Assembly (NCBI RefSeq): GCF_900186615.1
Contig: NZ_LT896588.1
Coordinates: 3,527,787-3,591,786 of the forward strand
Origin: Parabacteroides bouchesdurhonensis
Lineage (GTDB): Bacteria > Bacteroidota > Bacteroidia > Bacteroidales > Tannerellaceae
Direction: 5' to 3'
Length of the DNA stretch: 64,000 nt
A program made the position numbers and the translations under genes. The notes under the pieces were generated by a model that had not been told where the DNA came from, ran no database searches, and saw only the letters and a list, made by a program, of their open reading frames with translations. Each line of letters begins with the position of its first letter. The first letter of the stretch is position 1. Shown here one piece after another: positions 53,802 to 62,800 of this stretch.

Positions 53802-54821
53802 ATGATCGATAAGATTAAAGCTCTACTCCAGGAAGTAGAGAATATGAAAGCCGCAAATGCTGAAGAACTCGAAGCTTTGCGTATTAAATACCTCAGCAAA
53901 AAAGGAGAAATCTCTGCACTGATGAATGATTTTCGGAATGTGGCAGCCGATCAAAAGCGAGAGGTTGGTAAATTCCTTAACGAATTAAAGGAAACTACCC
54001 AAAACAAAATAAATGAACTAAAAACTAGCTTTGACAACGTGCAGACAGTAGATGACGATATCGATCTGACTCGAACAGCTTATCCTATTGAACTAGGTAC
54101 GCGCCATCCTCTTTCTATCGTAAAAAAAGAAATATGTGATATATTCGGAAGATTAGGCTTTAGTATTGCCGAAGGTCCGGAAATAGAAGATGACTGGCAC
54201 GTCTTCTCTTCTTTAAACTTTGCAGAAGACCATCCGGCCCGTGATATGCAAGATACATTCTTTATTCAACATAATCCGGACGTATTATTACGAACACATA
54301 CATCCTCCGTACAAACTCGTGTTATGGAAAAGCAAGAACCGCCTATCCGTATTATCTGTCCGGGACGCGTATATCGTAATGAAGCCATTTCTTATCGTGC
54401 ACATTGCTTTTTTCATCAAGTGGAAGCGTTATATGTGGATAAAAATGTTTCATTTGCCGATTTGAAACAGGCTTTACTATTCTTTGCAAGAGAAATGTTC
54501 AGTCCGGAAACAAAAATCCGCTTACGTCCGTCATACTTCCCTTTCACCGAACCATCTGCAGAAATGGATATTTCTTGTAATATCTGTGGAGGAAAAGGAT
54601 GTCCGTTCTGTAAAGGAACTGGGTGGGTAGAAATTTTAGGATGTGGTATGGTTGATCCGAATGTACTCGAAAATTGCGGTATCGACAGTAAAGTATATTC
54701 CGGCTACGCATTGGGAATGGGTATCGAACGTATAACAAACCTAAAATATCAAGTTAAAGACTTACGCTTATTCTCAGAAAATGATATTCGTTTTTTGAGA
54801 GAGTTTGAGTCGGCCAATTAA
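53802..54821 (+). CDS. pheS: Phenylalanyl-tRNA synthetase alpha subunit
   Basis: 339 residues. N-terminal coiled coil (about 1-85, ALRIKYLSKKGEISALMNDF), then the class II core: GTRHPLSIVKKEICDIFGRLGFSIAEGPEIEDD, HTSSVQTRVM, the motif 2 region CPGRVYRNEAISYRAHCFFHQVE, the Cys-rich CNICGGKGCPFCKGTGW segment, and motif 3 GMGIERITNLKYQVKDLRLF. It pairs with PheT, which is not in this window. The usual length is about 340. The gene has its own strong promoter. Confidence 0.98.
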   Translation: MIDKIKALLQEVENMKAANAEELEALRIKYLSKKGEISALMNDFRNVAADQKREVGKFLNELKETTQNKINELKTSFDNVQTVDDDIDLTRTAYPIELGTRHPLSIVKKEICDIFGRLGFSIAEGPEIEDDWHVFSSLNFAEDHPARDMQDTFFIQHNPDVLLRTHTSSVQTRVMEKQEPPIRIICPGRVYRNEAISYRAHCFFHQVEALYVDKNVSFADLKQALLFFAREMFSPETKIRLRPSYFPFTEPSAEMDISCNICGGKGCPFCKGTGWVEILGCGMVDPNVLENCGIDSKVYSGYALGMGIERITNLKYQVKDLRLFSENDIRFLREFESAN

Positions 54822-54846
54822 ATTGAGAACCTAATTCATTACCATG

Positions 54847-54873
54847 CCCCGGGCTCATTAACCCGGCCCGGGG
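54847..54873. repeat. GC-rich inverted repeat between pheS and crcB
   Basis: CCCCGGGC (54847-54854) pairs with GCCCGGGG (54866-54873) across an 11-nt loop, standing out in AT-rich DNA. It has no T-run, so it is a weak terminator candidate, or it may affect crcB mRNA stability or translation. It ends 17 nt before the crcB start. It does not resemble the fluoride riboswitch. Confidence 0.7.
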
Positions 54874-54890
54874 AAAAACACCAAAGGCTT

Positions 54891-55277
54891 ATGATAAAGG
54901 TTTTATTTTTAATCGCAGGAGGAGCAATAGGCTCCGCTTTTCGTTATGGAGTATCTATGTGGGTACAAAGAACTGTATCTTATTCTTTTCCTTTCGGCAT
55001 TCTTTCAGTCAACGTAATAGGTTCTTTTCTAATAGGCTTTACCTGGAGCTTGGCCGAAGCATTCAATTTTTCAACAAATACTCGCGCATTTCTTTTTACC
55101 GGATTGTTTGGTGGATTTACAACATTTTCCTCTTTTGCTCTCGATACTGCAACTTTAATGAAGACAGGAGAGTATAAACTAGCTTTTATTAATATCTTTG
55201 CAAGTAACCTACTTGGTTTAATCGCCGTATTTCTAGGTCTATTATTAGGTAAGAATACGCTAACTTTAATAAAATGA
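54891..55277 (+). CDS. crcB: Fluoride efflux transporter CrcB (Fluc)
   Basis: 128 residues with four TM helices. The Fluc motifs GGAIGSAFRYGVSMWV, FPFGILSVNVIGSFLIGF (Asn in TM2), FTGLFGGFTTFSSFALDT (Gly-Phe-Thr-Thr-Phe-Ser with the filter Phe residues and the sodium-site break) are intact. Dual-topology dimers export fluoride. There is no riboswitch upstream. Three more genes follow closely (nth 3 nt later), so it is part of a short operon. Confidence 0.95.
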   Translation: MIKVLFLIAGGAIGSAFRYGVSMWVQRTVSYSFPFGILSVNVIGSFLIGFTWSLAEAFNFSTNTRAFLFTGLFGGFTTFSSFALDTATLMKTGEYKLAFINIFASNLLGLIAVFLGLLLGKNTLTLIK

Positions 55278-55280
55278 TTT

Positions 55281-55916
55281 ATGCGTAAAGAAGAAAGATA
55301 CAAAGAAGTTATAAATTGGTTCAAAGAAAATGTTCCGGTTGCAGAAACAGAATTACATTATGACAATCCATATGAATTACTTATTGCGGTGATCTTGTCT
55401 GCGCAATGTACTGATAAACGGGTCAATATGATCACCCCTGCTTTGTTTGAAGCTTTTCCTAAACCGGAAGTTATGGCTGCATCAACTCCGGAAGTAGTAT
55501 ATGAATATATTAAAAGTGTTTCTTATCCAAATAATAAAGCGAAGCATCTTGTTGGAATGGCGAAGATGCTAATTTCCGATTTTAAAGGTATAGTTCCATC
55601 CGATATTGACGAATTACAAAAATTACCTGGTGTTGGGCGTAAAACAGCCAATGTAATCGCATCAGTGGTATATGATAAACCTGCCATGGCTGTAGATACG
55701 CATGTGTTTCGGGTGTCCAATCGTATTGGTCTGACCGACAACAGTAAAACGCCTCTTGAAACAGAAAGAGAATTAGTTAAGCATATACCAAAAAATTTAC
55801 TTTCTATTGCCCATCATTGGCTAATTTTACATGGCAGATACATATGTATCGCCCGTAAACCGAAATGTGAGCAATGTGGATTAAAGCCTTGGTGTAAATA
55901 CTTTTTACAACAATGA
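55281..55916 (+). CDS. nth: Endonuclease III
   Basis: 211 residues. Removes oxidised pyrimidines from DNA. The helix-hairpin-helix LQKLPGVGRKTANVIASV holds the catalytic Lys, the Asp lies in AVDTHVFRVSNRIG, and the iron-sulphur cluster Cys residues follow the C-x6-C-x2-C-x5-C spacing in ICIARKPKCEQCGLKPWCKYF. The length is standard. It begins 3 nt after crcB and is followed 5 nt later by an unknown protein gene. Confidence 0.97.
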   Translation: MRKEERYKEVINWFKENVPVAETELHYDNPYELLIAVILSAQCTDKRVNMITPALFEAFPKPEVMAASTPEVVYEYIKSVSYPNNKAKHLVGMAKMLISDFKGIVPSDIDELQKLPGVGRKTANVIASVVYDKPAMAVDTHVFRVSNRIGLTDNSKTPLETERELVKHIPKNLLSIAHHWLILHGRYICIARKPKCEQCGLKPWCKYFLQQ

Positions 55917-55921
55917 GATAA

Positions 55922-56815
55922 ATGAAAGCATACCAACGGGAAATAATAATCTGCATCATAGCCTCTCTGGTGACAATACTGGCTGTTTGGTTCTTCTTCG
56001 GTACTGTAGAGGACGAAAAATCAGTTGTACAGACAGATTTATATGATGTGGTTGCTCCCTCTCCCAATGGACTTTTAGTCATAAATCGTCCCAACATACT
56101 GACAGGAATAATGCTTAAACATCCAAAGATATCGGAAGCCTTCTCTACTTATTTACCTGATATTTATTTATCCATATTACAAACAACAACAATAAAACCT
56201 CCTATCCTGTTTTCATTTCATCCTCAAGGAGTCGTAATGTATTCTCAAACGGATGGAAGTTTGGACGCACAAATAGAGAATGATGTATTAAAACCTATAT
56301 TGGGAATATATAATCCCCATAAAACGATAAAAGACGATATTATGTTTACTTATTATCCAGATGCAAAAAATCGTTTTTTAGGGTTTTACCAATACAATGA
56401 CGTATTTGTTGCCAGCTATAGTAAAAAATTATTGGAAGAAGTTGCTACTCAACAATCGAAAAAGAAGAAAATTCTTCCGAGAGAAATAAATAAGATACGT
56501 CAATTTGCAGACAAAAGTGCTCCTATAAATCTATATATACCAGCCGATATCTTGAACTTACATATTAATATAAACGATTCACTCCAATGGCGTATCTACG
56601 ATAAATGGTTGCTCACCGACATATTCACAGGAGAAGGTAATATATGTTATTTCGGAAGTCAACCTTACTTCGCTCACCTTGACACACTTTATGCTCCCAT
56701 GGCAGATACTCTGTCTAAAAGAATAGAATCATATTTTCCACAACTCCATATCACTCCAGAAATTAATCATGATGAAAATATGATTTATTACACAGGATGT
56801 AGCCCTATGGAATAA
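55922..56815 (+). CDS. Uncharacterised membrane-anchored protein
   Basis: I recognise no family. The 297-residue protein has one N-terminal TM helix (EIIICIIASLVTILAVWFFFG) and then a mixed alpha/beta periplasmic region of about 270 residues (VVAPSPNGLLVINRPNILTGIM, FSFHPQGVVMYSQTDG, FTYYPDAKNRFLGFYQYNDVFVASYSKKLLEEVATQ, DKSAPINLYIPADIL). This pattern is seen in Bacteroidetes DUF-type proteins with a domain duplicated in beta-strand repeats, but no motif stands out. It is the last gene of the crcB-nth operon, converging with the metallo-hydrolase gene at 56819. Conservation of the neighbourhood would be the best clue to its role. Confidence 0.75.
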   Translation: MKAYQREIIICIIASLVTILAVWFFFGTVEDEKSVVQTDLYDVVAPSPNGLLVINRPNILTGIMLKHPKISEAFSTYLPDIYLSILQTTTIKPPILFSFHPQGVVMYSQTDGSLDAQIENDVLKPILGIYNPHKTIKDDIMFTYYPDAKNRFLGFYQYNDVFVASYSKKLLEEVATQQSKKKKILPREINKIRQFADKSAPINLYIPADILNLHININDSLQWRIYDKWLLTDIFTGEGNICYFGSQPYFAHLDTLYAPMADTLSKRIESYFPQLHITPEINHDENMIYYTGCSPME

Positions 56816-56818
56816 GAA

Positions 56819-57577
56819 CTAAAATTCAACCTCCAATCCATCATAAGCATAATGTACATGAGGAGGAAGCTCTTTTTCCACCACAGCATGAAGGCCTATT
56901 TTATGGCTCATGTGAATAAGGTAAGACTCTTTAGGACGAATACGTCTGATATTTTCAAGTGCTTCATCCAATGTTTCGTGCGTCGGATGATATTCTTTCC
57001 TAAGGGCTGTAATAATCAAAACATCTAATCCTCGTAATTTGTCATATTCTTCTTCCGGTAGATATTTTACATCTGTAACGTAAGCCATATTACCTATACG
57101 GTATCCCAAAATAGGAAGATTACCATGCATCACCCGAATAGGAATAATCGGAATAGTTGCTGCTTCAAAAGAATTTAAATCAATACGATGCAATTCCAAA
57201 TTAGGCACACCTGGATATTTATTTGCACGGAAAACATAAGGAATGCGTGTCTCTATTGCTTCCGCCACATTATCTTCTGCATAAACAGGTATTCCACCTT
57301 GACGACAAAAAGGACGAAGGTCATCTAGCCCTCCCACATGATCGTAATGTTCATGCGAAATAAGAACAGCATCCAAATGGTAGATTTTATTTGTAATCAT
57401 CTGCCAACGAAAATCCGGACCACAATCCAGTAAAATTCTTTTATTTCCAGTTTCTACCATGACAGAAGTACGCAAACGCCAATCTCGTGGGTCTTTACTT
57501 GTACAGACCTCACACTTACAACCAATTTCAGGAACACCGGTAGAAGTTCCGGTTCCAAGAAAAGTAATTTTCATCAT
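56819..57577 (-). CDS. MBL-fold metallo-hydrolase, PhnP-like
   Basis: 252 residues of the metallo-beta-lactamase superfamily. An N-terminal GTGTSTGVPEIGCKCEVC segment (Cys cluster as in PhnP/phosphodiesterases) precedes the zinc motif LISHEHYDHVGGLDDLRP (HxHxDH), then HGNLPILGYRIG and a late SYLIHMSHKIGLH. PhnP acts on cyclic ribose phosphodiesters. Relatives are also RNase Z-like, so the substrate is not certain. The start ATG overlaps the TGA of murB (ATGATGA), so it is translationally coupled to murB. No phosphonate genes are nearby, so the link with murB may be only transcriptional. Confidence 0.9.
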   Translation of the reverse strand: MMKITFLGTGTSTGVPEIGCKCEVCTSKDPRDWRLRTSVMVETGNKRILLDCGPDFRWQMITNKIYHLDAVLISHEHYDHVGGLDDLRPFCRQGGIPVYAEDNVAEAIETRIPYVFRANKYPGVPNLELHRIDLNSFEAATIPIIPIRVMHGNLPILGYRIGNMAYVTDVKYLPEEEYDKLRGLDVLIITALRKEYHPTHETLDEALENIRRIRPKESYLIHMSHKIGLHAVVEKELPPHVHYAYDGLEVEF

Positions 57578-58587
57578 CCTACATATTTTACTTCAGGCAT
57601 AAGTTCTATTCCAAAACGTTCATTAACCGCAGAACGGATACTTTCGGCAACTAATGCAATCTCATGCCCTTTCGCATCACCTAAATTAACTAATACTAAT
57701 GCCTGCTTTTCATATACACCTACTGCCCCATGAGATTTACCCTTAAAACCACATTGTTCGATCAACCAGCCAGCTGGTATTTTTATTTTATTTTCTGTAG
57801 TTGGATAAAACGGTATAGATGGATATTGTTTTTTTATTCTTTCAAAATGTTCTATCGAAATAAGCGGGTTCATAAAAAAACTTCCGGCATTACCTAATAC
57901 AGCCGGATCGGGTAATTTCTCTTTACGAATAGTAATTATGGCCTCACGTATTGTTGCCAATGTTATCTCCGGATACTTGGCCAACTCCTCTTTCAAATTA
58001 CCATAATTAATAGAAAACTGAGTATTCTTTTGTAGACGAAGATTTACATAAGTAACAATATGAGGATCATTATGCTCATTCTTAAAATAACTTCTGCGAT
58101 AAGCATACTCGCATTCCTTATTCGTAAAAATCCGTTTCTCAAATGATAACTGATTATAAGTTTCCACTGTTTCTACCACATCTTTAATCTCTACACCGTA
58201 AGCACCTATATTCTGAATAGCGGCTGCTCCCGTTTCCCCCGGGATAAGAGAAAGATTTTCTATTCCAGACCAGCCATTTGAAACAGCATAAGCGACAACA
58301 TCATCCCATTTCTCGGCGGCACCTATACGAAGCAAAACGGAATTATCCGTTTCTTCTACCAAATTGACTCCTTTAATATTGGAATGAAATATAATTCCAT
58401 TGTAATCATTCAAAAATAATAAGTTACTTCCACTTCCTATATGCAACGATAAACATTCTTGAAAATATTCATCATGTAATACACGTTGCAACTCTTCCTC
58501 ATTGTTATATTCTATAAACCAACGTGTTTTTACCGGAATATGGAAAGTATTATGTTGCTCTAAAGAATAATTTTGTTCAATTCTCAT
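57574..58587 (-). CDS. murB: UDP-N-acetylenolpyruvoylglucosamine reductase
   Basis: 337 residues, a type I MurB. The FAD domain has SGSNLLFLNDYNGIIFHSNIKG in parts and IPGETGAAAIQNIGAYGVEIKDVVE; catalytic residues lie in LGNAGSFFMNPLI (Ser) and the late IPAGWLIEQCGFKGKSHG. It makes UDP-MurNAc. I start at ATG 58587 because a promoter (58640-58610) lies inside a longer frame from 58644, and the N-terminus then reads MRIEQNYSLEQHNTF, the normal MurB beginning. It is coupled to the MBL gene. Confidence 0.97.
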   Translation of the reverse strand: MRIEQNYSLEQHNTFHIPVKTRWFIEYNNEEELQRVLHDEYFQECLSLHIGSGSNLLFLNDYNGIIFHSNIKGVNLVEETDNSVLLRIGAAEKWDDVVAYAVSNGWSGIENLSLIPGETGAAAIQNIGAYGVEIKDVVETVETYNQLSFEKRIFTNKECEYAYRRSYFKNEHNDPHIVTYVNLRLQKNTQFSINYGNLKEELAKYPEITLATIREAIITIRKEKLPDPAVLGNAGSFFMNPLISIEHFERIKKQYPSIPFYPTTENKIKIPAGWLIEQCGFKGKSHGAVGVYEKQALVLVNLGDAKGHEIALVAESIRSAVNERFGIELMPEVKYVG

Positions 58588-58609
58588 TTTATTATAATTT
58601 GTAGATAGA

Positions 58610-58640
58610 CAAAAGTAAGATTTTGTTTTGTATTCCGCAA
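58610..58640 (-). promoter_or_regulatory. Promoter of murB
   Basis: On the minus strand TTG (58640-58638) and TACTTTTG (58617-58610) are 20 bp apart. Transcription would start about 18 nt before the chosen ATG. Confidence 0.75.
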
Positions 58641-58804
58641 CCAAACGTTACTTAACATTTTTTATCACCAAATTCGTAACAATTTGGGAAAAGCCTTGTT
58701 TAATAAGAAGTATAGACAAACTCGTATATTCTAAGTAATGGAAATTAACAAATCCACAAACGAATGTACTTTTATTAATGTTTAATAATAAAAAAAGAGC
58801 ACAC

Positions 58805-59092
58805 ATGAACAAAGCTGAACTTATCGATGCTTTGGCTAGTAAAGCCAAAATGCAAAAGCTAGAAGCTAAAAAATTATTGGATGCGTACATTCAAGTAGTA
58901 ACAGAACAGATGTCGAAAAATGAAGAAATTGCACTTATCGGCTTCGGCACACTTACCCCTAGAGCGCAAACAGAGCGTTTGGCTAGAAATCCAAAGACTG
59001 GAACACCGGTTATGATTCCTCCACGTACAACCGTGAAATTCAAACCTGGAAAGTATTTATTGGAAGCAATGAACAAGAAAAAGAAAGGATAA
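58805..59092 (+). CDS. HU family DNA-binding protein
   Basis: 95 residues. A small basic nucleoid-associated protein: MNKAELIDALASKAKMQKLEAKKLLDAYIQVV forms the helical dimer part, IALIGFGTLTPRAQTERLARNPKTG and VMIPPRTTVKFKPGKYLLEAM form the beta-arms. The R-N-P-x-T-G and PGK motifs are typical of HU. The ATG at 58805 gives the canonical start; an in-frame ATG nine codons earlier adds non-homologous residues. It has its own hairpin terminator that overlaps the upp promoter. Confidence 0.95.
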   Translation: MNKAELIDALASKAKMQKLEAKKLLDAYIQVVTEQMSKNEEIALIGFGTLTPRAQTERLARNPKTGTPVMIPPRTTVKFKPGKYLLEAMNKKKKG

Positions 59093-59101
59093 ACAAAAAA
59101 T

Positions 59102-59141
59102 AATACCTGTCAATAACTCTACTGATATATTGGCAGGTATT
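59102..59141 (+). terminator. Hairpin after the HU gene
   Basis: AATACCTGTCAATA (59102-59115) pairs with TATTGGCAGGTATT (59128-59141), 14 bp with one G-T pair, then a loose T-rich run. The right arm contains the -33 TTG of the upp promoter. Confidence 0.7.
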
Positions 59142-59160
59142 TCTATATTTACTATTTTTG
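59130..59160 (+). promoter_or_regulatory. Promoter of upp
   Basis: TTG (59130-59132) and TATTTTTG (59153-59160) are 20 bp apart. The leader to the upp ATG is about 20 nt. Confidence 0.75.
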
Positions 59161-59180
59161 GAACCGAGAAATAAAAAAGT

Positions 59181-59834
59181 ATGAAAATAGTTAATCTCGG
59201 AAAATCCAATTCGATCCTAAACAGGTTTGTATCTGAACTAAGGGATTTAAATATCCAGAAAGACAGTTTACGATTTCGTAGAAACGTTGAACGTATCGGT
59301 GAAATAATGGCTTATGAGATAAGCAAGGATTTTACCTATAGTACAAAACAGATTCAGTCTCCATTGGGAATAGCTCCAATGAATACACCTGACGATAAAA
59401 TAGTAATAAGTACCATTTTACGTGCAGGGTTACCTTACCACCAAGGTTTTCTTAGTTATCTGGATAATGCGGAAAATGCTTTTGTTTCTGCTTATCGAAA
59501 ATATAAAGACCGTTTAAACTTCGATATTCATATTGAATACATCGCCTCTCCCCGATTAACAGATAAGACATTAATTATTACCGACCCAATGCTTGCAACA
59601 GGCAGTTCTATGGAATTGGCATACGAAGCATTACTAACAAAAGGAGATCCGGCGCACATCCACGTAGCTTCTATTATCGCAAGTGAGCAAGCAATAGCAT
59701 ATCTTCAACAGAAAATGCCAGATGATAAAACAACAATCTGGATTGCCGCTCTTGATGAAAAGCTGGACGATCACTCATACATTGTACCAGGACTGGGAGA
59801 TGCTGGGGATTTAGCTTTCGGAGAAAAAGAATAA
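59181..59834 (+). CDS. upp: Uracil phosphoribosyltransferase
   Basis: 217 residues. Makes UMP from uracil and PRPP in pyrimidine salvage. The PRPP-binding motif ITDPMLATGSSMELAYEAL and the uracil site YIVPGLGDAGDLAFGE at the C-terminus are present, with STILRAGLPYHQGFLSYL in the middle. The size matches the family. It stands alone between its own promoter and a strong bidirectional terminator. Confidence 0.95.
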   Translation: MKIVNLGKSNSILNRFVSELRDLNIQKDSLRFRRNVERIGEIMAYEISKDFTYSTKQIQSPLGIAPMNTPDDKIVISTILRAGLPYHQGFLSYLDNAENAFVSAYRKYKDRLNFDIHIEYIASPRLTDKTLIITDPMLATGSSMELAYEALLTKGDPAHIHVASIIASEQAIAYLQQKMPDDKTTIWIAALDEKLDDHSYIVPGLGDAGDLAFGEKE

Positions 59835-59849
59835 TCAGAAAAAAGAACT

Positions 59850-59887
59850 AATAAAAAAGCGACTGCTTACTCAGTCGCTTTTTTATT
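59850..59887. terminator. Bidirectional terminator between upp and the DUF1080 gene
   Basis: A 16-bp perfect stem, AATAAAAAAGCGACTG (59850-59865) with CAGTCGCTTTTTTATT (59872-59887). The T-run on both strands lets it serve both convergent genes. Confidence 0.93.
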
Positions 59888-59890
59888 GTA

Positions 59891-62800
59891 TTATTTAAGT
59901 TCCTTTACTCGAATATTGCGGAATTTGACAGGAGAACCATGTCCTAAGAAACCTATATGCCCTTTCTTATTGAAAAGACCCGGATGTTCTTTGTGGTCTG
60001 CTGTGCCGTTCTTTGTTGCTTCACGAATATTACCATCAAGTATCACAACACCATTCACTGTTACGCGGATATGATCTCCATCTGCAACAATTTCTTCACT
60101 ATTCCATTCACCTACTGGCTTAATAGCCTTGTGGTGATCCGGGTTAGAAGGGATAATACCATATACGGAACCATGATGCTGTAAAGGAGTAATATCCTTA
60201 TAAATAGGATGTTCACAATCCAATATCTGAATTTCCATACCATGATAAGCAGCATCCACATCCATCGGCGTACGAATACCTACACCATTGTTTGCCCCAG
60301 GTGTTAACTGGAATTCGAAACGGTAAATAAAGTTTCCGTATTCTTTCTTTGTATATAAGTTCCCACCAAAACTCTTGCTTGGAATCATAGAAATACAACC
60401 ATCTTCCAATGTATAGTCTACAGTGTTACCTGTCCATTCGTGCATATTTGTTCCGTCAAACAACACTTTAAAGCCTTCTTTTTCTTCTTCGGCGGAAAGT
60501 TTAAACGGCTCTTTACGTTCCAGTTCTTTTATATAAATATTACGGTAATACACTTTACTGCCGTGAGCCTGCAATTCAATCTGCTCAATTGCAGGTATAG
60601 GCTGACTACGATCCCAGAAGTTTTCAAGGATTACATCATCCACTACTTTTTCGCCATTCAAGACTACAGTTACACGGTCACCAACCATTTTTATATAGAA
60701 TGAATTCCATTCACCCAGCTTATTATCAGCAACTTTAGACGGAGTACTTGGATTAACCTGATTATTGTATAAGCCACCGGAACCAACTTGTGCACCTACA
60801 TTTACACGGGCAGTATCCCATATCTGAACTTGAGGTGTTCCACGCAGATAAATACCAGCGTCAGCTTCCGGACCAGCCGGATCAAGCATCCAATCTATAT
60901 ACATTTCAAAGTCGCCATATTGTTTCTCTGTACAGATGTTATCATATCCTGTACCTTCATATATCAACGAGCCATTTTCTACTTTCCAGTCACGACGCAT
61001 CATATCATCAGCTTTTGCCTGAGCTTTTGCCAATTGGGCCGGTTTCATCTTAGCACGAGCAATAGGATTTTCAACCAATCCTTTCCAACCTGTTAAATCC
61101 TTACCATTGAAAATTGAGACAAAACCTTCACATTCCGGCATCTCCGACAAATGTTTCTTAATAGCTTCTTTTTGATAATGAGCATCCGGATTATCCAGAA
61201 CCTGCATTACCTTATTTAATAGAGCTTTTACATTCTGACCTGTATAAGCCTTATTTCCTAAAGCAATATTCATAACAGCATTGGCAGCAGCTTGTTGCAA
61301 TGGCTTCTGATCCAAAAACTCACCTGCATATAACAAAGCAAGGAATGTTCCCGTTTTTTCAATCTGTTTCAGAATTTCCACTTTCTGAGCATCAGTCTTT
61401 GCTATTTCCATTGCTTTACGCAAACTTAGCAGGCGATTTTCTCCTGTAAATACAGGATTAGAAACCAACTGTACATAACGGTTCAAAGCTTTATCAAAAT
61501 GTTGACCGGAAGAAGACTCTTTACAAATAGCAAACAATTCGTCGGCAGCATCAATTCCTTGCCAGCTTAACAAAGCGTCAAAAGCAGCTTCTTTAGCAGC
61601 ACCATTTCCGTTTTTGTAACCGGTAACTATAGTAGATAAAGCATCTTTATCTCCCGTTGAAGCCAATACAATATAATACAAATACTTTTTACTTTCTCCG
61701 GCCTGTATCATACGGCGAGAAATAGCGGATACTTGTTGAGATGCAGATTGATTAGCTATAGCAGCGATAATAGCCTGCTGTATAGGTGCTACAACTGAAG
61801 CATCTGCTGTTTCCAACATACCACATAATTGCGTCAAATCTTTTTCGGAAACTACATCTTTTAAAGCTTTATAAGCAGCAGCTTTCACCTCAGGAGAGCC
61901 AGCTTTTATCTGTTCTAATACAGTATTTACATTCGCATCAGCTTTACGCATAGCCAACAATTCCAAACATGCAATTTTTCCCGCATCAGTAGCAGAAGAA
62001 ATAACATTCGCCACAGCATTATCTATATCACCGGAAAATGCAGCCAAGGCATCTTGACCTAATAAAACAACTTGTGTATCATTACTAGTCAATAAGTTTG
62101 CCAAAACCGGAATATATGATTTATCGCCAATTTTGACCATTGTCCATGTGGCAGCCTCTTTTACAGGATAATTCACGTCGTTTAATTGCTCAACCAGCAC
62201 TTGACGGAACGGCAAATCAAAACGTAAATCAAGATTCTGTATTATGGCATGCTGAGATGATCTTTTAGCTTCACGTCCAAACCAATTCAATAAATCAACC
62301 TTAACTTCTGGTTTAGCCTTCGCCACAGCCTTTCCTAATTCTACATATAAATCTTTATTTGCATAATCGGAAACATAATTTAATACCGCATTACGATATT
62401 CTTTGCAAGGGTCTTTCAAAGCCGCAAGAACGAGTTTTGTGCTCTCACCTTGCTTCAACGAAAGTAATATTTCCATAGCAGCATCGCGGCTTTGTGTCTT
62501 CTTAGCTTTCGTCGCTTTCTTCAATAAATCATTAGCAGCTTTTTCAGCCTCCTTCACATCACCCTGTTCAGCTACTCTTTTTATTAAAGCAATATATGCT
62601 TCATTTGCTCCCGTTTTCTCCATTGTATAATTCGCTTTAGCAGCAGCTTCTGCCAAATCTTTCAATGAAGCCTTCGTTCCAACACGGCTCAATGCATAAA
62701 GAACTTCCTTTTGCATATTTTCATCCGTTGAACCTAATAATGCCTTCAAAGCAACTTCCGATCCATCTACCTGAGAGGCTGCAATTGCCCGAATAATATC

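Noticed and set aside
54822..54890. Fluoride riboswitch before crcB
   Set aside because: The conserved GATGG and related aptamer blocks are absent; only a simple GC hairpin is present.
58588..58644. Longer start for murB, 19 codons upstream
   Set aside because: A TTG-N20-TACTTTTG promoter lies within that extension and the extra residues do not resemble MurB.
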